A stretch of 64,000 bases of DNA from Smaragdicoccus niigatensis DSM 44881 = NBRC 103563 (GCF_000380645.1 NZ_AQXZ01000010.1:87111-151110); one strand, 5' to 3'. Numbered from the stretch's first letter, positions 1 to 9,397 are shown. Notes: a model not told the origin generated them from the sequence alone. Numbers and translations are program-made.

Positions 1-1383
1 GCCGACGAACGAGGTGTCGTGATCGGTTCCTTCGGCATCGGCACCCTTGAATCCGGCCAGGTAGGCGACCGATTCGTCCGGGCTGAGCGCGATCGAGAAC
101 CAGGTGTCGGTGACGCCGCCGAGGTCGGTCAGGATTCGGCCGCTCTCGCCGAACGTGGTTTCCAGCGCGCCGTCCTTGGTCAGCAGGACGACCATCGCGT
201 TGCCGTTCTTCGACTCCTTCGTGCCCGATCCGGCGATGAGGATGCGTCCGTCGCTCAGGACTGCGACGTTCCGACCGCGGTCTTCCTCGCCGATGTGGTC
301 GAGGCGGGTGACGCCGTTTGTGCCGAATGTCGTGTCGAGGTCGCCCTTCGTAGTGAACCGATAGGCGATCATGTCGACTTTCTGCTCTTCGGTGTCGCGG
401 CCGTAACCGGTGAGGACGTAGTCGTCGCCCTGAGGCGCCACCCAGTACGACTCGGTGACAGCTCCGAGCACCTGGTGCATCGCGTATCCGCCCGTGCCGA
501 ATCCGGTGTCGAGCACACCGCTCTGGTCAGCGCGGATGACGACCGGACGAACGATGCCGTCGGCACCCTTGGCGTACCCGGTGCCCACGATCTTGTCGTT
601 GTGAACGATGAGGTTCTTCGTGCTCGCGGTCGAGGTATCCGGGATGTCGATTCGCGTGACTCCGTCCGTTCCGAAGGCGGTGTCGAGGGCGCCGTTGTCG
701 GTCATGCCGATGAGCACGAAGTCGGCGTCGGTGCGCCCTGGTCCCGCGAGGGTGCTGCCGAGGAGGGTGTATCCGCCCTTTGGTCGAGTCACGATGCCGG
801 TCGCGGCGTCGCCGATGAACGTCTTCTCGTCGATGGCGGTGCCGGCGCCGAGGTCGATCCGGGCGATGCCTCCGGTGCCGAATCCCGCGTCGAGCTTCCC
901 GCTCTTGTCGAACTGGACCGCGACGATGTCGGTGTCCTTGGCAGCGTCTCCCGCGGCTGCCCCGTCGTGTTCGGCGGTTCCGAGTACCAGCAGCTTGCCG
1001 TCGGCGAGAGGAAGCAGGGTTCGTGCCTGCTCTCCGGTCGTACCGGGGCTGACGTCGACAGTGGCGATTCCCTTGTCACCGAAGGAGGTGTCGAGTTTGC
1101 CATCTCGGGTCACTCGGGCCACCGCGAACTGCTGATCTTTGCCGACGGTGGTGAACCCGGCGGCGTAGATGGAACCCTCGGGACCCAGCACGACGCTCGT
1201 CAGCCGGTTCTTCGCATCTGCTGACAGCGGTACCGCAAAGATTCCGTTGTTGCCGAATGAGGAAGTGAAGCTGGCCTTTTCGGGCACGGTGGGGACGGGT
1301 TCGACCTTGGCGGCCTCGCTACTGCTGCACGCGGTGAACGCCAACGTGGACAACGTGGCGGTGCTCAGGAGAGCGCGTTTCAT
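1..1383 (-). CDS. Delta-60 repeat lipoprotein, 3' end beyond window
   Basis: The gene starts at the ATG complementary to 1381-1383, with a GGAGG-type ribosome site just upstream, and stays open to base 1, so about 461 codons are visible and the C-terminus is missing. The N-terminus MKRALLSTATLSTLAFTAC is a lipoprotein signal with Cys19 as the likely lipidated residue. The rest is a string of repeats of about 50-60 residues carrying variants of LDTSFGDKGI, FDKSGKLDAGFGTGGI and LDTAFGTDGVTRID, which is the delta-60 (beta-propeller-like) repeat pattern. Such proteins are usually extracytoplasmic and of unknown role. The function here is unknown; a surface scaffold or binding role is only a guess. 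Confidence 0.85.
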   Translation of the reverse strand, partial: MKRALLSTATLSTLAFTACSSSEAAKVEPVPTVPEKASFTSSFGNNGIFAVPLSADAKNRLTSVVLGPEGSIYAAGFTTVGKDQQFAVARVTRDGKLDTSFGDKGIATVDVSPGTTGEQARTLLPLADGKLLVLGTAEHDGAAAGDAAKDTDIVAVQFDKSGKLDAGFGTGGIARIDLGAGTAIDEKTFIGDAATGIVTRPKGGYTLLGSTLAGPGRTDADFVLIGMTDNGALDTAFGTDGVTRIDIPDTSTASTKNLIVHNDKIVGTGYAKGADGIVRPVVIRADQSGVLDTGFGTGGYAMHQVLGAVTESYWVAPQGDDYVLTGYGRDTEEQKVDMIAYRFTTKGDLDTTFGTNGVTRLDHIGEEDRGRNVAVLSDGRILIAGSGTKESKNGNAMVVLLTKDGALETTFGESGRILTDLGGVTDTWFSIALSPDESVAYLAGFKGADAEGTDHDTSFVG

Positions 1384-1531
1384 CAAGCAATCCTCCGGTT
1401 CGGTTAGGTAAGGCAAACCATACAACAGGATCCGCGATTGGTGCGCTTTGTCCGGTTTCGCGACAATGACGAAAGGCACGAGCACGATCGAACCGCGACG
1501 GTCGAGACAACGACCACGCCGACGGAGTTGG

Positions 1532-2020
1532 CTAAAACGCTCCCGGGAATTGTTCGGCGAGTTCGGCTTTCGAACGAACGCCGGGTACGTCCGCGAGGTC
1601 GACTCCACCACCAGCGAACAAGCCCTGGATCCGCTCCACGTTCCACGACTCGATTCCGCGCATCATGAACGACGGGGCCCCGGAATAGAAGCGGATCAGT
1701 AGTCGCTGGTCTCGCCGGCCGGGCGCGCCGTTCCGCAGCGTGTACACGCCGGCTTCGGCGACATCGTTGCAGTCGATCTCGTGCGTTCCACCCATGACCT
1801 TGTGAATCGTCACTGTGCGGCCGATGCGTTCCATTCGCGTCCGCCGGTGAACCAACTCCGCGAGACCGCCCGCGATTACCACGAGGCCGAGGAGGGCGAT
1901 CCCGCCAAAAAGAACTCCGAACAGCTTGGTGACCACTCCCGCGCCAATCAGTACCAAGACGCCCAATACCGCCCACACGGTGGGCATGGCGGGTCTGACT
2001 TCGTGGAGATTGTCGGTCAC
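1532..2020 (-). CDS. Small membrane protein of unknown function
   Basis: This encodes 162 residues from a GTG at 2020; an AGGAG precedes it, which favours this start over the TTG three bases upstream. Two hydrophobic segments lie near residues 11-50 (PTVWAVLGVLVLIGAGVV and a second stretch ending at GGLAELVHRR). They are followed by a soluble, probably cytoplasmic domain of about 110 residues containing RIGRTVTIHKVMGG and RLLIRFYSG, reminiscent of small PH-like domains in actinobacterial membrane proteins. I do not recognise the family. It lies between the lipoprotein gene and the Fe-S oxidoreductase gene on the same strand, but a terminator separates it from the latter, so it probably has its own promoter in 2021-2106. 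Confidence 0.65.
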   Translation of the reverse strand: MTDNLHEVRPAMPTVWAVLGVLVLIGAGVVTKLFGVLFGGIALLGLVVIAGGLAELVHRRTRMERIGRTVTIHKVMGGTHEIDCNDVAEAGVYTLRNGAPGRRDQRLLIRFYSGAPSFMMRGIESWNVERIQGLFAGGGVDLADVPGVRSKAELAEQFPGAF

Positions 2021-2106
2021 CAAGTCTCCTACCCCGGAGGTGTTACTGGATCAAGCGTACTGCGGACAGAGGACACAAATGTCCGGCATGCGTGCGGTTG
2101 AAAACG

Positions 2107-2142
2107 AAAGTGGGCTGGAACCATAAGGTTCCAGCCCACTTT
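2107..2142 (-). terminator. Rho-independent terminator of the Fe-S oxidoreductase gene
   Basis: A perfect 16-bp inverted repeat (2107-2122 with 2127-2142; arm AAAGTGGGCTGGAACC) has a 4-base ATAA loop. It starts 8 bases beyond the stop codon of the minus-strand gene at 2151. Read on the minus strand it is followed by CGTTTTC, a short U-rich tract. Confidence 0.9.
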
Positions 2143-2150
2143 GTCTCGAT

Positions 2151-5100
2151 TTACTGCCCCGGAGGCTTCAGTCCGCCCTTGAGACCGAGTCCAGCAGCGC
2201 CTGGCTTCGGAAGGCCGGCTGGCTTGGGAGCCTCCGCAGCGGGAGCCTCCGTTGCCGGTGCCTCAGCGACGGGAGCTTCCTCCGCAGGTGCCTCCGGCTC
2301 TTCCGCCTTCGGTGCCTCTTCAGCGGCAGGCGCAGCGGGTGCTGCCGGTGGCTTGAGTCCGCCCGGTGCGGGGAGACCAGCCGGCGGCTTCAGGCCACCG
2401 GGGGAGCCCAGTCCGCCCTTGAGGCCGAGTCCGCCAGCGGCGGGTTTCGGGGCAGCCGGAGCTTCTGCTGCCGGAGCGTCCGCAGCCGGAGCTGCCGGGG
2501 CAGCCGGAGCGCCCGGCGGCTTGATTCCGCCCGGAGCAGCCAGTCCACCCGGAGGCTTCAGTCCACCCGGAGCAGCAAGGCCACCTGGTGGCTTGAGTCC
2601 GCCCGGTGCAGCGAGTCCACCCGGAGGCTTGAGACCACCCGGAGCGGCCGGTGCGCCCGGAGGCTTGAGGCCGCCCGGTGCAGCGAGTCCGCCACCCGGG
2701 GGCTTCAGTCCACCCGGAGCAGCCAGTCCGCCCGGCGGCTTGAGGCCCGTGGCCGGGGCCGGGGCGGCAGCGGCCGGTGCAGCAGCGGCCACCGGTGCCT
2801 CAGCCTTCGGCTCGGCCGCAGCCGGAGCGCCGACCGTGACTTCTTCCTTGCGCGGCTTGCCGGGCGTGCGGCTGAACGGTTCGAAGGACGGAAGCTCGGT
2901 CTTGCCGCGCTTGACACCCTCGAGGAGCAGCTGGGACACGTCCTTGACGTCGACGCCCACACCGCGGCCCTGGTCCGCAGCCGAGGTCAGACCGTCGGCG
3001 ACCATGACCTTGCAGAACGGGCAACCAACCGCAACGGTGCCGCCGACCGAACCGGCCGCATCCAGGGTGGCGATGGCTTCGTCGACACGGTTCTGGTTGA
3101 TGCGCTCACCGATGTGCTCTTCCATCCACATGCGGGCACCACCGGCGCCACAGCAGAACGAGCGGTCGCCGTGACGCTCCATCTCGACGTGGACCATGCC
3201 CGACGACTCGATGAGCTCACGCGGCGGCGTGTAGACCTTGTTGTGGCGACCGAGGAAGCACGGGTCGTGGTACGTGACCTGCGGTCCGTTCGCGTCGGCC
3301 GGCTTCACCGGAACGAGGTTGCCGTCGCGCACGAGGCGGTTCAGCAGCTGCGTGTGGTGAACGACCTCGTACTCGCCGCCGATCTGCGGGTATTCACGCC
3401 CGAGGGCGTTCATGCAGTGCGGGCAGGTCGTGACGATCTTCTTGCGGGCCACCGGACGGTCACCGAACGCCTCGTCGAGGAGCTCGATGGCCTGCTTGGC
3501 CAGCATCTGGAAGAGGAACTCGTTACCACCACGGCGGGCCGAGTCACCGGTGCAGGTTTCCTGCTCACCGAGGACCACGAAGTCGACGTTGGCGCGGTAG
3601 AAGAGCTCGGCGGTTGCCCGAACGGTCTTCTTGGCCTGGTCGTCGAACGAGCCGGCGCAACCGATCCAGTAGATGTACTCGACCTCTTGCGCGAGCGGCT
3701 CGCCGTCCCAGATCGGGATGTCGAAGCCGAGGCCCTTGGCCCAGTCCATACGGCCGGAGTTGGCCTGACCCCACGGGTTGCCCTTGTTCTCCAGGTTGCG
3801 GAACAGAACTCCGAGCTCGCCCGGGAACTCCGACTCCATCATGACCTGGTAGCGGCGCATGTCGACGATGTGGTCGATGTGCTCGATGTCGACCGGGCAC
3901 TGCTCGACGCACGCACCACAGTTGGTGCAGCTCCACAGCACGTCCGGGTCGATGACACCGCCGGACTCGAGATCGCCGACGAGCGGACGGAGAGCCTGCT
4001 CGGCGTTCGTTCCGGTGATGCGCTCGAAGCCGTCTTCGGGAACCGCGTGGCCGTGCGGGGCATGGCCCTTGACCTCGACCGAACCCTCTTCCGGCATCGG
4101 CTTGTCGCCGAGAACGTACGGAGCCTTTGCGAACAGGTGGTCGCGGAGGTTCATGATGACGAGCTTCGGGCTCAGCGGCTTGCCGGTGTTCCAAGCGGGG
4201 CACTGCGACTGGCAGCGACCACACTCGGTACAGGTCAGCATGTCGAGGCGACCCTTCCAGGTGAAGTCGTCGACCTTGCCCTTACCCATGATGTCGTCTT
4301 CGCTCGGGTCGTCGAAGTCGATCGGGACGCCGTTAGCCTCCACCGGAAGCAGCGGTCCGAGACCGTTCGGTAGACGCTTCGCGCCGACGTTCAGCGGAGC
4401 CGTGAAGATGTGCAGGTGCTTGCTGTGCATGACGATGTACAGGAAGACGAGCATGACGCCGATGTGGCCGAGGAGGCCGATGCGGTCGAGAACGCCGTTG
4501 GCACTTTCCGGGCCCGTCCCGAAGACCGAGAACACGTGGTCACCGAGGAAGTTCGAGAAGAACGCGCCCGGGTTGTCGAAGTTGCCCGCTGCCTTCGCCG
4601 CGCCGCGGAAGAAGAACATCGTCCAACAGACGTTGAAGATCATGAAGAGGATCGTCCAAGCGCCGCCGAGGTGCGAACCGTAGAAGCGGGACTTGCGCTC
4701 CTGCTTCTCCGGATCGTGCTTGATGCGGATGAGCGCGAAGACGCCGAGCGACAGGATGCAGGCGATGCCGATGAAGTCCTGGGCAACACCCAGGAGTGAC
4801 AACAGGTTCAGGTCGCCGACACCGATCCGGCGCAGCAACGGCAGTTGGAACTGCTCGTTGAACGTCGCGCCGTAGGCCTCGATGTACACCGTCGACATGA
4901 TGAGGAACGCGTACATGGTGAAGAAGTGCGCGAGGCCCGGCACCGTCCACTTGAGCAGCTTCTTCTGTCCGGCGACCTCGACAAGCTCAGCGGTAAGCCG
5001 CTTCGGGATGTCGGTGGTCACGCGGCCCGTGGCTGGCGGGCCGGATGAGATCAATCGGTACAGGAAGTTGCCTCGTTGGGCGGCGAGAGCCACCGTGGCA

Positions 5101-5153
5101 AGGGTTCCCAGCATCACGATGATCAGAGTGGCGATGAACACAGCATGTGTCAC
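2151..5153 (-). CDS. Membrane-bound 4Fe-4S oxidoreductase (Rv0338c-like)
   Basis: This 1000-residue protein starts at GTG 5153 with GAGGAG eight bases upstream. The N-terminal 260 residues hold about five to six membrane helices. Two 4Fe-4S motifs follow (CTECGRCQSQCP at 308-319 and CTNCGACVEQCP at 409-420), then two CCG cysteine-rich domains (WIGCAGSFD, ETCTGDSAR, TTCPHC around 496-580; HDPCFLGRHN, SFCCGAGGARMW, VGCPFC around 635-740). This is the architecture of the heterodisulfide-reductase-related proteins that include M. tuberculosis Rv0338c, thought to move electrons between a soluble donor and the membrane; the substrate is not established. The last 210 residues are unusual: low-complexity repeats of the type PGGLKPPGGLAA, then Ala/Pro/Glu-rich sequence. 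It is a single gene ending in a strong terminator. Confidence 0.93.
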   Translation of the reverse strand: MTHAVFIATLIIVMLGTLATVALAAQRGNFLYRLISSGPPATGRVTTDIPKRLTAELVEVAGQKKLLKWTVPGLAHFFTMYAFLIMSTVYIEAYGATFNEQFQLPLLRRIGVGDLNLLSLLGVAQDFIGIACILSLGVFALIRIKHDPEKQERKSRFYGSHLGGAWTILFMIFNVCWTMFFFRGAAKAAGNFDNPGAFFSNFLGDHVFSVFGTGPESANGVLDRIGLLGHIGVMLVFLYIVMHSKHLHIFTAPLNVGAKRLPNGLGPLLPVEANGVPIDFDDPSEDDIMGKGKVDDFTWKGRLDMLTCTECGRCQSQCPAWNTGKPLSPKLVIMNLRDHLFAKAPYVLGDKPMPEEGSVEVKGHAPHGHAVPEDGFERITGTNAEQALRPLVGDLESGGVIDPDVLWSCTNCGACVEQCPVDIEHIDHIVDMRRYQVMMESEFPGELGVLFRNLENKGNPWGQANSGRMDWAKGLGFDIPIWDGEPLAQEVEYIYWIGCAGSFDDQAKKTVRATAELFYRANVDFVVLGEQETCTGDSARRGGNEFLFQMLAKQAIELLDEAFGDRPVARKKIVTTCPHCMNALGREYPQIGGEYEVVHHTQLLNRLVRDGNLVPVKPADANGPQVTYHDPCFLGRHNKVYTPPRELIESSGMVHVEMERHGDRSFCCGAGGARMWMEEHIGERINQNRVDEAIATLDAAGSVGGTVAVGCPFCKVMVADGLTSAADQGRGVGVDVKDVSQLLLEGVKRGKTELPSFEPFSRTPGKPRKEEVTVGAPAAAEPKAEAPVAAAAPAAAAPAPATGLKPPGGLAAPGGLKPPGGGLAAPGGLKPPGAPAAPGGLKPPGGLAAPGGLKPPGGLAAPGGLKPPGGLAAPGGIKPPGAPAAPAAPAADAPAAEAPAAPKPAAGGLGLKGGLGSPGGLKPPAGLPAPGGLKPPAAPAAPAAEEAPKAEEPEAPAEEAPVAEAPATEAPAAEAPKPAGLPKPGAAGLGLKGGLKPPGQ

Positions 5154-5242
5154 GGCGGCTACTCCTCAACGTTCTTCTATGAATGACTGAAAGTGATCAT
5201 AGGCGGCGAAATGCCAACGTAATAACTGTCTCGGTACGCCCG

Positions 5243-6190
5243 TTATCCAAGTCCAAGAGGGCTGCTACCTGCGGAATTAGTTAGGGTTGGCTCAGAAGTG
5301 CTGGTCGACGCCGAACTGGTCGGCATTTGGGACGTCGTGGACGTTTTCGAAGTCGTGGACGGCTTTTCCGTCGTCGCGGTGGTCGTCTGCGTGGTTTCTT
5401 CGTCAGTGACCGTCTTCGACGTGAAATTGCTTGAATCGTTTGCCGATTCGCTGGACCTACCGAATGCAGATGTGAAGTTCGCGAAGTTCGGGCTCAGGTA
5501 CAACAGTGTCCCGATGACGGTGATCACAAAAAGCAGGAGAAAGAATCCGGAGAATCCCGAACCCGACGATCGACGGGGCTGTGGGGGAACGCGAATCGGT
5601 GCGAATTCCATCGTCGGGGGTGAGTACCGGGGTGGCGAATACCGAGGCGGCGCGGGACGCACCGCCGGGGCCGACCACGCGGGGCTGGGCTGGGCCGCTC
5701 GAGTCGGTGTCCAGGCGCGCTGCGCGGCCGGGGCATCGGGCATCTGCGAGTAGGCCAGGAGCGGTGCTGCGGCGGCCATCCGCGGAACGACGAGTGTCGT
5801 CGTCGACTCGGCCAACGACGCGGCTGCGAGTCGAGCACCGCGGTAGGCGGCTTCGTGGTCGGTGGGAACACCGTCGTCTGCAACCAGCGCAACTTCGTCC
5901 AGGCCGAGAGACAACAACGACGTCCGCACGGACTCGACGGTGTCGGCCGACCAGTCGTTCGGGTAGGTCGCCACAATCGAGTCGGGCGGTGCGATCCGGG
6001 TGGTGACGTCGCCGAGTAATGCCAGCATCGACGTTGCGATCAGCGTCGGGTCGGGGGTGTTCGTCGTGGGGCTCGCGCCCGTGAATTGGGTAGTCCGCAC
6101 GAGATACTCGGGAGTCGTGGGGGCGGAGTCAGAGACCACCGCCGCAACACTCTCGGCATTCCCGATGCGCAGGCCAACGCCTGTCGCCAT
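5243..6190 (-). CDS. Truncated Hsp70-like membrane protein
   Basis: About 315 residues. I chose the ATG at 6190 (MATGVGLRIGN) because an AAAGG lies at good spacing; a GTG three codons upstream overlaps that site. Residues 1-160 align by eye with the N-terminal lobe of the Hsp70-like gene at 7763: YPNDWSADT versus YPSHWSTYT, each followed by a similar R..L...GL....V.D pattern. The phosphate-2 and adenosine motifs of the ATPase are absent, and the first loop reads LRIGNAES where DnaK has IDLGTTNS. After a Pro-rich linker there is one membrane helix (FFLLLFVITVIGTLLYL) and a Ser/Thr-rich, presumably external tail. It resembles actinobacterial DUF7159-type proteins. It lies 94 bases beyond the LuxR gene, probably in the same operon. 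Function unknown. Confidence 0.75.
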   Translation of the reverse strand: MATGVGLRIGNAESVAAVVSDSAPTTPEYLVRTTQFTGASPTTNTPDPTLIATSMLALLGDVTTRIAPPDSIVATYPNDWSADTVESVRTSLLSLGLDEVALVADDGVPTDHEAAYRGARLAAASLAESTTTLVVPRMAAAAPLLAYSQMPDAPAAQRAWTPTRAAQPSPAWSAPAVRPAPPRYSPPRYSPPTMEFAPIRVPPQPRRSSGSGFSGFFLLLFVITVIGTLLYLSPNFANFTSAFGRSSESANDSSNFTSKTVTDEETTQTTTATTEKPSTTSKTSTTSQMPTSSASTSTSEPTLTNSAGSSPLGLG

Positions 6191-6284
6191 TCCGGGCACC
6201 TTTCGATTCGTCTTCTCAAGACAAATCGCTGCCGCGCGGGTGAACCGTTAACCGGATGTGATGCGACAAACAGGCCGGAAAGGC

Positions 6285-7766
6285 TTAGTGCCCGGCCGAA
6301 CCGTGGCCGATTGCACGCAACATCGACATCATTTCCGGGCGCGATTCGGCACCAAGTCGGATGCGGATTCGGGCGACGTGATGCTCAACGGTCTTCGCCG
6401 AAATGAATAGCCGGGCACCGATGTCTTTATAGGTGTGACCGAGGACGAGCAGGTTCGCGACCTCAGTTTCCCGCTCGGACAGCGCGCTCGCCGCGGTGGC
6501 GGTGCCAGTTCGGTCAGCGGCAGGGCGAAGAGACCGCGCGACCTGCAGTAACGCCGTTGCGTCAGCGGTATCCGAGGCACGCAACGCGGCCTCACTCGCC
6601 AACCGGGCACCGTCCCAGCTGAGGCCGATCGTCGCGAGCGTCTGTGCTGCCTTCGACACCTCGTCGGCGTCGAATTGGCCACGCAAAACCGCGAGCCAGA
6701 CGCGGCCCGCAGCGGCCAGTGCCGCCGAGTGCGGGTCCCCCTTGGTCTCGGACGCGTCGCGGAGCGCGTGGGCGTGCGGAACCAGACGCATCGGCTGGTC
6801 GGCCAGGATCGCGGCCTGAACGGCATACCAGTGGTACGTCGACGACCACGCTGGCGGATCGCCGAGTCGCCGCAGCAGATCGTCGAGTTCGTCGACGAGA
6901 TGCGAAATGACGTCCTCGTCGCCCGTACGGATCGCGCCGAGCCACAGTTCGCCGATCGGGAAGATCGAGAACAGATCGGCATTGACCGTGTCCAGGAGGT
7001 CCGCGGCATCGCGCATGACGACCGTGAGGTCGCCGATGTCGCCGGACCGGCGAGCCAGGCTGCAACGCAAGGCCAACGCCCACAGCGCTTCCCGTTCGGT
7101 CATCGTCTGCAGATCGAGGTCCGCCAGCATGCCGCGAGCGTGGTCCTCGGCACCCGCGAGCAGCGAGGTCCAGGCGGCGAGCAGCAGATGGAGGTCGCCG
7201 AACCAGCTGTCTACTGAATCTGCGGCGACGGTCCGCTCGGCGATACTCGCGGCCCGGGCGATGTCGCCCGTGTGGAGCGACATCAGGATCGCGATCGCGT
7301 TCGCCGAGACGATGCCCGGCTCGTCTGATCTCGACATCGCCGCGGACCGGATGGCCGCGGTGCGGGCCCGGCGCGCGTCACCGTTGATCGACTCGAGCAA
7401 CGCCATCGCCAGATCGCGGAAGCCGATGACCGTGTCCGAGGGCGGACCGGCGAAGGGCGCACGAACGAGCGCCGCAGCGAGCGCGGTGTTGCCGACGGCA
7501 ACCGCGGCGGTTGCCGCCGGACCGACGTTTCCGCTGAGGGCCTCCGGGCCCAGCCAGCCAAGCAGGTCGACCGAGCGGCCCAGGCGTGCGCGACGAGACC
7601 AGATTGCCGACGACAGCTGAGCTGCCGTCGTGACGTCGTCCGGCGTCGACGCCGGGTTGCTAATGATCCGGTCCGCTGCGTTCAACGCACCGACGAAGTC
7701 GCCGGCCGCCGCCGACGACATTGCCCGCGACACGAGCGACGCGCCCACGGTCTCGAGGCCGCTCAT
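6285..7766 (-). CDS. LuxR-family transcriptional regulator
   Basis: 493 residues. The C-terminal 65 residues form a classical LuxR/FixJ helix-turn-helix: LSERETEVANLLVLGHTYKD, then ISAKTVEHHVARIR. The long N-terminal part (about 420 residues) is alpha-helical and TPR-like in appearance (Ala/Leu-rich, regular spacing), without a receiver domain or an obvious P-loop, so its input signal is unknown. Its ATG overlaps the stop codon of the Hsp70-like gene (ATGA at 7763-7766), so the two are translationally coupled. By position it could regulate its own operon and the divergent iniBAC genes, but this is inference. Confidence 0.9.
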   Translation of the reverse strand: MSGLETVGASLVSRAMSSAAAGDFVGALNAADRIISNPASTPDDVTTAAQLSSAIWSRRARLGRSVDLLGWLGPEALSGNVGPAATAAVAVGNTALAAALVRAPFAGPPSDTVIGFRDLAMALLESINGDARRARTAAIRSAAMSRSDEPGIVSANAIAILMSLHTGDIARAASIAERTVAADSVDSWFGDLHLLLAAWTSLLAGAEDHARGMLADLDLQTMTEREALWALALRCSLARRSGDIGDLTVVMRDAADLLDTVNADLFSIFPIGELWLGAIRTGDEDVISHLVDELDDLLRRLGDPPAWSSTYHWYAVQAAILADQPMRLVPHAHALRDASETKGDPHSAALAAAGRVWLAVLRGQFDADEVSKAAQTLATIGLSWDGARLASEAALRASDTADATALLQVARSLRPAADRTGTATAASALSERETEVANLLVLGHTYKDIGARLFISAKTVEHHVARIRIRLGAESRPEMMSMLRAIGHGSAGH

Positions 7767-9397
7767 CCGGCCGGCACCAATGGAATACCGATGACGGGCA
7801 CCTGGATCGGATTCGACGGCAGCTGAACCGTCGGCACCGAGGGCATGGTCGGTACGTACGGCGGAGCCTCCGACGGCGGGGGTGCGATGGTCGGCGGCGG
7901 TGGGGGCGGCGGAGCCGGCTTCGTGGTGGCCGGTGGCTTGGCTGCGGCCGCGGCTGCGGACGTCGTCGTCGCGGCGTTCGCGGCAGCCTTTGCTCCCGCC
8001 TGCACTGGGCCACCGGTGGCGACGGACTTTCCGGACTCCGTTGGGCTTCCGACGAGGTTCTGCGAAGACTTCGTCGTCGAGTGCGGGGCCGGTGTCGTGG
8101 TTTTGGCGCCGATGATCTCGCGCACCTGTTCCGGCAGCGGCGCGACTCCGGTACCGACGGCAAGGCCGCCGGCGGCGAGAGCAGTGACCGCAGCCGCGGC
8201 ACCGATGATGACGCCGAGTCGGCGAGCGCCACGACCCACGGCGGCGGCCGCGGGCTTGATCGGCGTCGGGGTGCGCACGGGGGCGAGACGAGTCGCGGCT
8301 GCCGCGGCCGGGGCGGCGACCGGGATCGGCGCGACGAACCGAGTCGCCGCGACCATCGCGTCGGCGGCCAGCATGGCCGCGCCCAACGTTGCAGTGAACT
8401 GCGGTTGCGGCGAAACGGTGACGGGAATTCCGAACTCGGCCGAAAGAAGTTCGGCGACAAGCGGAATCGATGCGCCGCCACCCACCAAAACGAGGTGTCC
8501 GAGGGTGCTGACGCCGGCGCGACTGACGAGGCCACGCGCGAGGCCGGCGGACTCGATCACGAGTGGGCGGATGAGGTCTTCGAATTCGTCACGAACCAGA
8601 CGAACTTCGCGGCGGGCGTTGCCGATGTCGATCGGCAAGGTCGTCTCGATCTCGGACGACAGGGCTTCCTTGGCGGCCGTGCAGCGCGTGCGGATCTCCG
8701 CGAGCACCAGTTCAGTTGCGGGGTCGAACGGGTCGAGGCCCGTGGTTGCCGAGTTGGCGAGCACCTGCTGCAGGACGACGTGGTCGAACGCGGATCCGGA
8801 GATCTCCTCGGTGTGTACCGGCTGGGCGAGTTGCCGGGCGTCCGACGGGTCGACGACGGAGATGTCGAGCGATGAACCGCCAAGGTCGTAGATGAGCACG
8901 GGGTCGCCGGAGACAGTTCCTTCGCGCGCCTTGAGCCACCGCACGACCGCGGCGGAGTCGGACACCGTCGTGGCGTCCGGGAGCCCGGCACGAGACAGGG
9001 CCTCGCGCAATGTGTCCGTTGTGTAGGTGCTCCAATGCGACGGATAGGCCACCATGACGGGGCCGTCGACTTTCATCTCGACGGCAGCTTCATGCACCAG
9101 GCAGCCGACCGCGGTCGCAACGAGATCCTCGCCCGCGTAGGTCGCGCCGTCTTCCGCGAGAATTCCGACCGGATCGCCCACACGTGCGGCGAATCCATCG
9201 ATCACGACCGAACCGCCGGTCGCAGCACTGCGAACTCGTCGGGCACCCAGTACCGGTGGGGCGTCCGTGGACAGGCGAAGCAACGTCGGGTAGCTCGTCA
9301 CCGGCAACCCTGCGTCACGATCGTTGCGCTGCTCGACCGGACAGACCGCAGCCGTCGAGTTGGTCGAACCGATCGCTACTCCTAGACCGGAACTCAT
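7763..9397 (-). CDS. Membrane-anchored Hsp70-like protein
   Basis: 544 residues from the ATG at 9397 (MSSGLGVAIG), chosen for the AGAGGGGG ribosome site just upstream; an in-frame start 17 codons earlier lacks one. The first 350 residues are an actin/Hsp70-type ATPase: GVAIGSTNS (phosphate 1), IYDLGGSSLDIS (phosphate 2) and LVLVGGGASIPLV (adenosine). The first loop has Ala where DnaK has the metal-coordinating Asp (GIDLGTTNS), so ATP turnover may be altered. No Hsp70 peptide-binding domain follows. Instead there is an Ala/Pro linker, one membrane helix near residue 420 (GVIIGAAAAVTALAAGGLAV) and an external tail with a poly-Pro run. It is coupled to the LuxR gene and divergent from iniB. Actinobacterial genes of this type often occur near ini genes, but the role is unknown. 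Confidence 0.88.
   Translation of the reverse strand: MSSGLGVAIGSTNSTAAVCPVEQRNDRDAGLPVTSYPTLLRLSTDAPPVLGARRVRSAATGGSVVIDGFAARVGDPVGILAEDGATYAGEDLVATAVGCLVHEAAVEMKVDGPVMVAYPSHWSTYTTDTLREALSRAGLPDATTVSDSAAVVRWLKAREGTVSGDPVLIYDLGGSSLDISVVDPSDARQLAQPVHTEEISGSAFDHVVLQQVLANSATTGLDPFDPATELVLAEIRTRCTAAKEALSSEIETTLPIDIGNARREVRLVRDEFEDLIRPLVIESAGLARGLVSRAGVSTLGHLVLVGGGASIPLVAELLSAEFGIPVTVSPQPQFTATLGAAMLAADAMVAATRFVAPIPVAAPAAAAATRLAPVRTPTPIKPAAAAVGRGARRLGVIIGAAAAVTALAAGGLAVGTGVAPLPEQVREIIGAKTTTPAPHSTTKSSQNLVGSPTESGKSVATGGPVQAGAKAAANAATTTSAAAAAAKPPATTKPAPPPPPPPTIAPPPSEAPPYVPTMPSVPTVQLPSNPIQVPVIGIPLVPAG

Noticed and set aside
19..1224. Plus-strand open frame of 401 codons
   Set aside because: It lies antisense to the delta-60 lipoprotein gene, which has a signal peptide, ribosome site and repeat motifs; the plus frame has none.
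3114..4373. Plus-strand frame of 419 codons
   Set aside because: It is antisense to the Fe-S oxidoreductase, whose cysteine motifs show the true frame.
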